A stretch of 64,000 bases of DNA from Lantana camara (lineage: Eukaryota > Streptophyta > Magnoliopsida > Lamiales > Verbenaceae), in contig CM074865.1 in the NCBI GenBank assembly GCA_037501455.1, forward strand, positions 6,893,001 through 6,957,000, written 5' to 3'. The first letter of the stretch is position 1, and each line of letters starts with the position of its first letter. Below are positions 53,811-64,000 of the stretch, one piece after another. Under the pieces are notes generated by a model. That model did not search any database. It worked only from the letters and a program-made list of their open reading frames with translations, and had not been told where the DNA came from. The position numbers and the translations under genes are program-made.

Positions 53811-56800
53811 TTTTTTTTTTTTTTTTTTTTGGGTTCTAGGGTGCGGAATTACTAATTACGATTTATCTCCGGTTCATGGATAGCCCTACATTTGTAATTA
53901 TACGGGAGGCCCAACCCATCGAAAAGACATTTATAATTATTGTCGATCAGCAGACTAGATGGGCCAATGTTAGCCCACTTTCTGTCTTTGTGCTGCATCA
54001 ATAGCTCAAGCACTTACAAGTTATAAATTTAAGAATTCCTGAATAACATCTTAAACTTATATATAATTTAGATTTTGAATTTTGTGTTCAAGTATCTGAT
54101 AATGCAATTATCATTGGTAGAGAGAGTTTTACACCATAATGGTTTGACCCAGCTAAATACCTAATTTACTTCTTTTCAGTTATTTCGTCGGTTCGGACCT
54201 GGAAATTCAACTTTTCGCTCCAAGAAATGAGCAATTTAGATTCATACCATTTCTTATTTTCCGTTTCCAATACAATTTTTAGCATTCGTAGGGATGGATT
54301 TTCATTTATCATCTCTAAATAAAAATTGAAATTTAATGTTTAACCTTTTTAAAACATGAAATTAAGTTTAGCACACCATTGTTTTTTCAATCTCACAACA
54401 TATTAAATTTTGCTAACAACATTAACCTTAGTAACTAATTGTATTATATATAATGGGGGTTTGGCAATTACTTATAACTAATTAAATGATTAGAGTATCA
54501 CACTTGATATATTTAAATAATTAAAGATTGTTTTTATGTGTGCATGGTACACAAAATAATGGACATATGTGGTCTTGATGTCTTGTTATAGCTGTCCCAA
54601 CTTTGTTTCTTAAGGCGTTGAAGACTGATTTTTGCAACAAATATGAACAAACAAATATTTGGTTTGACCCAATGTCGCCTTTCATTATTTATTTGGAATA
54701 ATTTCTCATATTTCACAACCCTTTTTGTAGTATTCACAATTTCACATGGTTATAGTGCAACCCATAATTAGTTTTACATTATAGGACACAAATAATCGGA
54801 CTTTTTCAGTTATGTATTTCATTTCCGACTCCAATTATTTATACATATTAAGTTAAACTAACCATATAATAAAAGGGCTATATAGTTAGGGGGACGAAAT
54901 TGAGAAAAGATTCTATTAGTCTATATGAATAAGTGAAATAAAAGATGAAATACCGAATAAACGACTCGGGTGGGTTCATATGTGAAAAAAGTTGAAATTT
55001 CACAAAGTCTAATAATATTTGAGCTGCAATGTTATTTTTTGATCTCTCAGAGTTTCCCCCCATCTAATTGAATGAAAAACTAATCTTCCGAGATACTGAA
55101 GGCGTTTATTGCGGGGACCTCTCCCAACGTAGTATTTTACATCCACAAGGTTCGAATCCGAGAACTTGCTTGAGAGCCCTTATCCACTTGAGTCAACTGC
55201 CCGTTGGTGAGCTGCAATGTTATGGTGTAGTGATTTTTGAGTACCAAATAATCGTGCAATATTTGTTAAAAAGTTATTGATTGCATTTAATTCGTGTGAA
55301 TAATCATCTTTAATGCAATGCTTTATGGAAAATTAAATGGGTGCAGTAATTAAGGTTTAGTGAACATTATTGTGATGCAAATTGCCAAATAGTAGCCAAC
55401 ACCACGATATTATTATTATTTTTTTTTTTTTTTCTGATTTCCCCCCTTCAATTTTATATATTTTAAATAATTTATATATTTTGAATTGACGGTGCAAAAT
55501 ATAAAACTGGAATATTGTAACAACTTGGCATTGTATAACCGTATAAGACATCGATGTGTAAAAGGCATTCAAAGGTTACTTCTAGATAAAGTGAGATAGG
55601 AATAATAAATCAATAATATATAAGCACAATTTAAATATGAATATACTTAGGTTAGTACAATTTGAATATTAATTAAAACATTAATCATCGATGACTATAT
55701 TAATCAATCTTATCAACAAATTATAGGAAATTCAAATAATAAGACAACTAACCAAAAAATTCGAAATTTACAGGTATATACGAAAGCACAAATCAAACTC
55801 TTGATAATATATTCAATACAAATTTTAGCAACAAATGTGTTGATATTTGGATTGTAATTTCATATAAAGTGGTTAAACTTAATTCTAACCTCATAAAATA
55901 TTATTAGCTAAAAACACTAAAATTAGAGAAAATATTTTTTCACCATAAATTAAATTTACGTTAATCGTTTTCACTCGGGGATGTCATGATTTTTTAAGGA
56001 TATTATAGATTTTTATTACTATATTACGGCCTTAACAATAAAAAATTACTCATTCTCACCCAAAAATAAAAATAAAAATAAAAATACTCATGTTAAAATC
56101 ATGGTTGAAAGATGAGGATATATTTCCTTTTAGCCATCTAATTATACCATTTATTAATTTCATCTAATAAGCTTTAAATATAATATAAATCAAAGGAAAA
56201 CCATTAATTATGCTCCAAATTTAGTTTGACCAAATCAGCTGCTGTCTGATCATGTGATTAGTAGAAAATTTAAGAAGAATGAATGTTTTAAGACAGAGAC
56301 GTAGGCATTCTTAATCTCTAAGATCACTGTAGGCTTGGCTATAGTTATACTTGTTCGTGATTTTAGTTGGACAAATATTTCGGTAGAAGATGATTGTCTG
56401 AACATCATCAATCAATTGAATAAATAATGTCGACACAAACAATGATCACGTGCTTCGAAAATCGCTACTCTTGAGTTCGAGATCCTCAATGCATCACTGT
56501 AGTTCTTGCTCTTTTTGCTTTGATCCGCACAATCCTAACTGCATAATCCATGCGTTTACAAAAAATGTAGTTTCAATAGACATAAATGGTAACAATATCT
56601 CGATCAAGACCGAATCTGTTATTCTTTCTAACATTGTCGGTTCAATATTATTTCACCGTTTTGCTTCAAACCGATCAATCGATTAATAATTATAACCAGT
56701 TGGGATCAACCAAACGCGATTCGTGGTAGATTTTTTTTTTATAGAAAAATGTGATTTTTATTTAGCAATTACAAGGTTTAATGGCGAATTAAGGAGTATT

Positions 56801-56870
56801 TGAGGGGTAAAATAGGTATTATGAATAAATCAGCGTTTTAAGGAAATTCAGTTTTCCTTAGGCAGAGAGG
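53811..56870. other. AT-rich intergenic sequence
   Basis: No gene is supported over about 3 kb. A degraded tRNA-derived SINE-like remnant may lie on the minus strand at 55115-55205 (TTGACTCAAGTGGATAAGGG and GGATTCGAACC). A T-rich run lies at 55420-55440. The short frames here lack recognisable similarity. Confidence 0.4.
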
Positions 56871-57226
56871 TATAGAGGTACGCAGCCACCACTCTCTCTC
56901 TCTCTCTCTTTCGATATTCACAACACACACTACAAAATAGATACTCTTTCTAACTATTTTAGAGAGAGAAAAAACACACGCTTTTTGATCGCTGCTGCTG
57001 ACGGCCGAAACCCTAATTTCGCCTCCGATCACCGCCGCTCTTCGCATTCCATTCATTTTTTGTGTTTTCCGATCAATCTCTCCATTTCAATTTATAATCT
57101 GTATTCATGATTTCATAGAAAATACATCTAGGTTTTTTGTTATATAGAGGAGATTTCATTGACTGAGTATTCTTTTGTTGTTTTTTCTGTTGGTTGCGGG
57201 AATAGTTTTTTGGTCATCTGTCTAGA
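56871..57226 (+). promoter_or_regulatory. LARP1-like gene 5' UTR and core promoter region
   Basis: A (CT)n microsatellite at about 56890-56911 and pyrimidine-rich sequence, usual for plant 5' leaders, precede the ATG at 57227. Upstream transcription signals are not clear, as no good TATA box is seen. Confidence 0.45.
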
Positions 57227-60200
57227 ATGTTGACGGAGAACTCGCCGCCCAACGCAGACGTCGCCTCCAACGGCGGCGGGGTTAACAGTCCCCTGTCTCG
57301 GCGGCGGAGTTTGCCCTCTCCATGGGCTTCGGTCGTTCGCGGTGATTCTGAGCAGAACTCGTCTCCAACGGCCGCGGCCGCCGCAGCAGCGGCGGCGGGA
57401 GGTTCCGGTTCGTCTTCTCCTCCGCCGGCGGAGCAGGTTTCTGCTCCGGATAACTCGTTGGTTGAGAGTTCTGGCTCCGAAGCGCAGCCGGAGAGCTCTG
57501 ATGTTAATGGTGATAGCAATGCTGGTCGTCCGAGGAGGCCTGCTTGGAATAGGCCGTTGAACGACGTTGTTGAGCCTGTTTCTGTTATGGGTGGAGCTAT
57601 TTCATGGCCTGCTCTTTCTGAAACAACACGGCCTATTCAGAGATCATCATCGGATATCTCCAGATCCGTTTCTGATGGATCAGCCTCTCCCTCGCAGGTT
57701 AACGATGTTATAGGGAATGAATGATCTTGTTTGCTTGTATGATTTTGGCTAGGGCTGCATACTTCAATGTGATTTGTTGTTTTTTGTATCTTGCTGTTGA
57801 AATTACTGCTTAAAGGTTTAATATTTGAAGTTTTACAGTGAATATAGTCCTTTCTGCTGCATAAGGATACTAGATATGCTCCCAGTTTTTGTTATATGCA
57901 ATCGTTGACAAAATGTTTGTTTCCTCTGTTGTAAATATACTCTTTAAAAGCTGTTCGAAAACTTATTATAATCATGCTTTCTATGGTGTGGGTATTTGAT
58001 GATTGAGATAGCAAAATGTTTTATTATCATTTGACTGGATTCTGATCACCTGTAATATGTTTTTACTTTTGGTTTGATAGGCTCCTATAATATCTCAACC
58101 TCCCCAGCGACCAGCTAATAATAATGCTCATGCTAATTCTACGGCAAACAATCCAATGCCTACTAGGCCAAGGCCAAAGAATCACACTGGTGGTGGAGGC
58201 GGCGGTGGCCCATCTCAGAACACTTTTAATCAACCTTCTCTTCCTATGCCCCCACCATTTCCTGTTTTCGAAACACCTTATGGGATGGTTCCTGCTGTGA
58301 TGGATGCTTCTATGAGGGGCCCAAGGCCGGTCGGAGCAGCTGGGGGTTCTCAGTCTCATAGTGGTAATGACCATTCCAATCATAGGAATAATTCGAGAAG
58401 GGGTGGGTTTGGGCCGCGTCCTCGTGGAGATGGACAATATCCCAATAATCATGGTGGTAGGCGTGATCAAGATCGTAGAGATGTTCATCATGCCCCTCAG
58501 TATGTTCCTCCTCCCATGGGATACATTCCAACACCACTATCGCCTGCTGCACCCTTTATGGCACCCCCTCCTTCTGTGAGAGTTTTTCCCGGGCAAATGG
58601 GCTTTGGTGAGTATACCGAACATCCTATTCTGCTAGAAATTTTCTTGTTTGGGGTTCTTAACAAATTCGTTTGCACTTTCAGATATGGCAGCCCCGCTCT
58701 TCTATGTCCCAACATTGCCTCCGGAGTCTTTTAGGAATATTCCAATGGTTCCCTCACCGCCTCCTATGCATTTTCCCCCTGCTAATGAGAATCCTTTAAC
58801 AACTAGGATTGTTAACCAAATAGATTTCTACTTCAGGTAATCTTGTGTTTTTTCATTTTATCCCTATTCAGGAAAAGTTGAGCTGAAGAAATTCTTCTTG
58901 TCCTAGTGATGAAAATTTGGTGAAGGATGAATATTTGAGAGGAAACATGGATGAACATGGATGGGTTCCCATTTCACTAATAGCCTCCTTTCGACGAGTA
59001 AGTTCCTGTTTGATTCGTGCTTGCATGTGGTAGACGATATCTTTATCAACCCAAGAGATTGTTCAATTGTCATATTTCCTCACAACCTATATGGATATAA
59101 AAATCTTAATGTTCTTTCCATTGTTTAACTCAGTTTAGATTTTAACTGACTTATCATAATCTTGTTTTAGCTCTCATTTCGTTAATCTTGCTCTACAATG
59201 ATTAAAATTTGGAACAATTTCGACATCTTTTAAACTGGTAAGATGGAAATGGACCTGTATGTGACTGTGAATGACCTCAGGTAGAGCCTGATAACATGAA
59301 AACCGAGCAACACATAGCAAGTCAAATATTACACTTCTGTTCTGTGTTCAGAAGGGATATAATGGAGCTTTAGCATTTCATCTGCTCCGGCTGCTGGATA
59401 TATTTGCAAATGGACTACTTTAGCTTCTTTAAACGTGAACAGTTTTCTTCTTGATCTGGCATGCATGATGAAAGATGACATTATATAGATTCTTTTCTGA
59501 AGAATCTCTTAATGATTTTATCTGCAATCCTGCCTTCAATTTTTGTTTCGTATGAGTTAATGCTCTTTTAAGGACAGTGTCAACACTTTGCACTTTGACC
59601 ATCCTGTGATTCTGAAAAAGTATGGTTTAAGCTGCTAGATTTCTATATGGTCCTACTAGTTGAACAATTACTCTGTGGCATGTTCATGTTGGTAATATCC
59701 AATGCACGGATCAAGGTTGGTGTCCTGTCTGGTTTTTCAGGTTCAGCAATTGACTCAGGATATCCCAGGGATATTGGAGGCTCTGAGACATTCCACAGTT
59801 GTAGAAGTACAGGTTAGTTTATCATTTCTGCACTCCGACCCTCTCATATATATTGTATTCAACTGATTTGAGGACCGTTCATTTCTGAAAAATCTTATCT
59901 TCAATTGATGCCTTCCTAATTTTACTTGAGGTACTGCGTTTCTGCTAAATTTTGGCTATACTGCATAGCAACAATTGAATATCGATGATACTATAGCTTA
60001 TAATTATAAATGGCAGCATATTTTCATCACTTATTCTTGTTCCTTTCTCTGGCAGGGTGACAAAGTGAGGCGGCGTAATGAGTGGACCAGATTTGTGCAC
60101 TCAGCTAATCGGCTTAATTCTGGTTCCGGCTCTTGCGCAGCAGGTGCAACATCTGAAAATGCCCTAGCAACCTCCTTACAGGAGACTTCACTTGATGATG

Positions 60201-60343
60201 CCAATTCAAATGGCAATGTGGGTTCAATGGAAGGTCGCATGGAGATAGCTGCTGGTAGGGTTTTGCCTAATGAGATGATTGCTCAGCCAGAATTGGCCAA
60301 TGGAGAGGATACTGCTGAAGAAGTCCGTACAATTAGCGTATGA
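57227..60343 (+). CDS. LARP1C: La-related protein 1 (LARP1b/c type), six exons
   Basis: Exons 57227-57697, 58081-58606, 58683-58836, 58907-58997, 59741-59812 and 60056-60343 give a 533-residue protein with GT-AG introns throughout. The La motif spans about residues 365-445 over exons 3-6 (NPLTTRIVNQIDFYFSDENLVKDEY...HGWVPISLIASFRRVQQLTQDI...VVEVQGDKVRRRNEW). It is the RNA-binding part of LARP1 proteins, which bind mRNAs and affect their translation and stability in the cytoplasm. The N-terminus is disordered: poly-Ala at 49-57, Ser/Pro-rich, then Gly, Arg and Asn-rich in exon 2 (GGGGGGGPSQ, RRGGFGPRPRGD). The C-terminus has no DM15 repeats, which separates it from LARP1a and fits the shorter LARP1b/LARP1c type. 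The reading frame is intact. Confidence 0.92.
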
Positions 60344-61200
60344 CCTACTCTGGGGAAAGTTTTGCATCAAGGTTAGTTGAACATGGTCTTGGGGCATCAC
60401 ATATGTATAGAATATCTAAATCGTGCCACATAGCCCAATTACGAGAACTCCCAATTTTGAAAATTACAATTTGAACCTGTAAACCGAGAGAAATCTTACA
60501 CTTCTGATATAAATATCAAAATACATCATTTTCACATTGGGATTTTCGTTGAACTTTTCTATTGCTGATTTCATCATTTTCCATCCACTTCATCCAAGTG
60601 CTGGTGAAAGTTGCTCAACTGATCTTCCTTATTAGGGGCGTAATTTTGATGCTTTTAAAGCACAATGGTATTTTTGTATTTTGGGTAACTTCAGGGGGTT
60701 CTTGTAATTTAATTATCTCTAAGCAGTAAACACATGTTCACAAGGTCTCCAATTCTCCTTACTGATTTGTACTATGTTTCTGTATGCAGCCAGAGGGGAT
60801 TAAGACGAACGAATTTGTAACTTATGGAACACAAGAAGGAAAACCGGGAAGATCACCACCCTAGCTGCTGACATAGTTTATCTTACCAAGCTGGCCATTT
60901 AATTGCTACAATTGATGGGCGGTTGTTTTTGTACTAATGGTTGAGTTCTCGATTCTTGGAAGCATCCGGGTGAAAAAAAACGTTTTTAAAGGGTGAACTT
61001 TGGGGAGCCATTTCGAAAAATGAAAAGATTGCGTGCCCACCGACGTGCGAGTAAGCTCCACATGATTTTGGTATTAATTGCGTCTAGAAAAACATCATGA
61101 TATGCGACTGTTGGCTTCGCTGCTGATTGATTTTTGAAATATTTATTCTTGTTAAGATATAGGCATATCATAGTATATGCACCTGACTAGGTATGTTGGA
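60344..61200 (+). other. LARP1-like gene 3' UTR, probably with an intron
   Basis: After the TGA at 60341-60343, a GT-AG pair (ATCAAG|GTTAGT at 60371/60372 and TATGCAG|CCAG at 60789/60790) suggests a 418-bp intron in the 3' UTR. The exact transcript end is not visible. Confidence 0.45.
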
Positions 61201-62584
61201 ACCCTTGATGATGTTGTTTTATGTCTGCTGCTGGTGTGAGAGCATAACTATTTTGTCATTGGATGTGCAAACCAAATATTATATGCTTTTGGATTGCTGC
61301 TTTCTTTTTTATTTGGTTGTGGATTGTTATTATTGTCTGCTCAATTTGCCAATGTTTGGTTGTTCCCCTATTGTCTTGGATTTGCAAATTGAATTTGAGG
61401 TCTTATACTACAGGGCATTTGATTGAGGCTATTAGAGTGAGTTATTAACGAACCACTTCTATTCTCAGTCGCTTTTGACCTTTCATTTTTGAATCTCCGC
61501 AAAGGCAATTGCTCGGCTCTTCCCCTAGTGTTGGACGAAGTGACAATAGTCACATTGAACCCCCCACTTCGATTCCGCCCTGTTAGCATCTCCGGTCATG
61601 AGTTTTGACATAATTGCATAATTTTTTTCGGGAGGGATGAGAAATTACTCAAAATTTTCTATTACAGAATTTACTGTGCATTTGCATCCATTTATTTAAA
61701 TGATTACCCCATGAATACCCTATTTTTTGGGTCATACTCATTGATGAATATGTAAGTTTAAATTCATGACTATAATGTGTTTGGTCAAATTTTTATCCTG
61801 CAACGACTGAGTTTTGCATGTTCGTAAACCTGGAGAGTTACTCATTATAATCAAGGTTAAATCTCATGGGCTAAGTTTTATATTTGCTACTTTCAATTAA
61901 ATAATATATTTCTTATTTTTTTTCAAGATTTTTGTAGGATCCCCTTTGTGTATGTCTTAATTGATTGGTTTCTAACTAGAATTGTGATTTCAGTATTGCC
62001 TAAATCGTGTAAGCTCATTTTCGGATGAGGCATTTGAATTTAATTCGAAGGCCTCAGGCCCTCAAACCATAAGTGGTTTTATATTTTTATCTATTTGTAA
62101 TTGATATAGCATAATTTTTCTTTCATAATTTAACGACATAAGGTCTTTTGTGTTAACTCCAGGTCGAGATTTTCTCACCCCAACAAATTCAATTTTTGAG
62201 TTTTTTCACCTCAACACAACCAATTCTCAGCAGTCATTTTAATATCTTTTAGAAATTTTCACTTGAATTTAGATATTAATTTATTTTTAAATAAAAATTT
62301 ATTAAAGAAAAGTATCAATTATTGAGTGAATTCTAAAGTTATTTCTTAAATCATAACGGGAGTTTATTGATGTTTTGCCCATTAAAAGTTATTTTAATAT
62401 AGTTTATACAATTTTATGTTCATATTAACGTAAGAGAGGTAAAATAGTAACTTTTTAACAAACATGCATGGTTTTGGTGCGTCCAAAACAAAAAAACGCG
62501 TTAGGGTCTTATGTATATTTTTATCACACACCGTTTTTTATAATAATTTTTGAAATTAGAGATGCACATGAAAGAGAAGAATTA
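61201..62584. other. Intergenic sequence
   Basis: AT-rich. A GC-richer stretch at 61470-61600 is open on the minus strand for about 70 codons, but nothing about it can be recognised. No supported gene. Confidence 0.35.
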
Positions 62585-62845
62585 CGTTTTAAAACCTGGA
62601 CAAATTTTAAATATTACAATGTAGTCCCTATATTTCTTATTTTGTGTGGAGTCATTAACGAATTTTGTAAAAGTATACTTATATCCCTGAAAGGTTTTGT
62701 GAGTGTTACATATAATATATGACAAAAAATGCAAAATCCTCCCTAAAAATATACAAAAATTAATAAATTAACAAGGTTTAGGGACTACAGCGTAATATTT
62801 AAAAGAATAGGGACCGACTTATAATTAAGCCTAACCTCCCTTAAT
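62585..62845. mobile_element. MITE-like repeat related to the split MITE at 10990
   Basis: It shares GTAAAAGTATACTTATATC and GAGTGTTACAT...ATATATGA with 11070-11150. Its ends carry inverted GTAGTCCCTA / TAGGGACTACAG motifs and a right end ...CTTATAATTAAGCCTAA, as in the split copy. Confidence 0.6.
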
Positions 62846-63520
62846 TATCCCAAATATGTATTACGATAAATAAAATATTTTACATTATATTATCCATGTT
62901 TAAATTGATTTTTTACAATGTGTCATAATACTTATAGTATTAACTAATTTTTCTTTAAAATTTAATTTTTAATTCTAATCTACAGATTTTGGTGAGTTAA
63001 CTATTTCAGATAGGTTTATTTAGAATTTTTACCAATAATTACAAGCTTTTTTTTTTTTTTTTAACGACATAATTACAAACAATTAGTTAGCCTGAAATTG
63101 TTAACTAGACAAGAGGGTGTTAGGTATTTAACAACCCATTTTCTAGTGTTTACTTTATTAGGTTAAGGACCCTATGTTATACTCAAAGCCCAAGAATAAA
63201 ATAGAAAACAACATGCTATATAACAACTCTTTGAGGGAGTTGTTAAATAACTCATTCTTATGCAAAATTATCTAATAAAATAAACAAGTGCACTGGGGTA
63301 TTTAACAAACTTTTTATACAATTAGAGACAATCCAATTGGATTACTAACTAAAAAAGTAAACAAATCTCATAGGCCACAACCCACCCCGTATATATTAAA
63401 ATGCTTTTTACGATAGTAAAAAAAGACAAAAAGAAAAAAAAGGGGCCAAGGCGCCAAGCAGTCTGTGGGACATCCGAGTCGGTCCGGATCTTGAAACATT
63501 GGGGTAGAACCGGATCTGGC
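62846..63520. other. Intergenic sequence with weak repeat
   Basis: No gene. The stretch 63108-63340 has repeated GTATTTAACAA/GTTGTTAAATAA motifs and shares short blocks with 2030-2240, so it may be an old foldback element. Confidence 0.35.
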
Positions 63521-63524
63521 CGGG

Positions 63525-63822
63525 GTTTTAAAACTAACAGGAAGGATATAGAGGAAAACGTGTTTGTATAAGAGGAATTGCATCAATAAATTTTTTCAAG
63601 TAATTACGCATTTGCATAAGAGGAATCCCATCAATAAAGTGCGTTTTTTCAAGTAATTACGCCTTTGGTGGACATTATATAAATCGCATTCACGCCGTGG
63701 ATTTTAAAACTTATAGAAAGAATATAGAGGAAAACGTGTTTGTATAAGAGGAATTCCATCAATAAAGTGCGTTTTTCCTACGCCTTTGGTGGATATTATA
63801 TAAATCGCGTTCATGCTGTACA
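63525..63822 (+). repeat. Tandemly duplicated TATA-containing module at right edge
   Basis: Two units (about 63525-63700 and 63702-63822) share TTTTAAAACT, ATATAGAGGAAAACGTGTTTG, CATCAATAAAGTGCG and GCCTTTGGTGGA followed by ATTATATAAATCGC. The TATA-like blocks lie at about 63674 and 63796. Pyrimidine-rich sequence follows at 63835-63890, like a 5' leader. A gene may begin beyond 64000. Confidence 0.7.
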
Positions 63823-64000
63823 CGTGCACATTCTAATTCTCTTTTCTTCGTTTTTCTTTTCCCTTCGTTTCTGTTCTCTCTGTTTCGAGTTCATCTTCGC
63901 ATTCATCCGATCGTGTGCGAAGGTCTGCGACACATTAATCGCTAATTTAAAACCATGAAATCTATGAGTTGAGGCTGAATTTGACAATTTCTCTCTTTTC

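Noticed and set aside
56450..56686. Short plus-strand frame upstream of the LARP1-like gene
   Set aside because: AT-rich, 78 codons, without any recognised feature; the length is within chance expectation.
57214..57519. Open frame antisense to LARP1 exon 1
   Set aside because: It is a shadow of the GC-rich exon. The plus-strand frame splices into a recognisable La-motif protein.
61368..61589. Possible minus-strand coding fragment
   Set aside because: Open for about 70 codons, but no motif, no splice context and no recognised similarity.

Overview
The window is nuclear DNA of a flowering plant, most likely a eudicot. The evidence is a spliced LARP1-type gene with GT-AG introns, a plant UPF0496 (DUF677) gene, two CAD-family relics, and a dense nest of Ty3/gypsy, Ty1/copia, CACTA, hAT-like, MITE and SINE sequences. 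No bacterial or organellar gene is seen. Most of the sequence is transposon.

Layout from left to right. 1-1811: an unclassified open frame runs off the left edge on the minus strand, followed by exon 1 of a broken CAD-like gene carrying a foldback MITE. 2523-7501: a degraded Copia element. 7709-8054: a foldback MITE. 8256-9287: an intact UPF0496 gene on the minus strand. 10067-10171: a SINE with a perfect 15-bp target duplication. 11212-27805: a 16.6-kb Ty3/gypsy element of the Tat type, inserted in a MITE, with decayed genes and a 4.1-kb solo-LTR-like insertion (22721-26859). 29302-32687: a nearly complete but inactivated CAD-like pseudogene on the minus strand, with MITEs in two introns. 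32961-34527: a hAT-like non-autonomous element containing a probable solo LTR. 34921-53324: a nested stack in which a MITE was split by a 3.2-kb solo-LTR-like element (minus), itself split by a non-autonomous CACTA and by a complete, apparently very young Tat-type element (39466-52388). 53325-53810: a tandem duplication containing two SINE copies. 57227-60343: an intact six-exon LARP1b/c-like gene on the plus strand. 60344-64000: non-coding sequence with MITE-like repeats and a duplicated TATA-containing module at the right edge.

The most interesting system is the pair of Tat-type elements. Each carries, besides sense gag-pol, a convergent antisense gene with its own conserved TATA box and three protein-coding exons. 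Splice sites and phases are the same in both copies. The younger copy predicts an uninterrupted protein of about 894 residues: a 'putative gypsy type transposon' domain, a basic linker with an NLS-like run, and a coiled-coil/acidic C-terminal part. Between gag-pol and the antisense gene lies an array of about 90-bp units, each able to fold into a hairpin, at the point where the two transcripts converge. Antisense extra ORFs are already described for Tat-lineage elements (Grande, Retand); the exon structure, own promoter and hairpin array are what this sequence adds.

The two CAD-like copies form an old duplication. The second copy preserves the empty target site of the MITE found in the first, which proves that insertion. 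The working host genes visible here are the UPF0496 gene and the LARP1-like gene.
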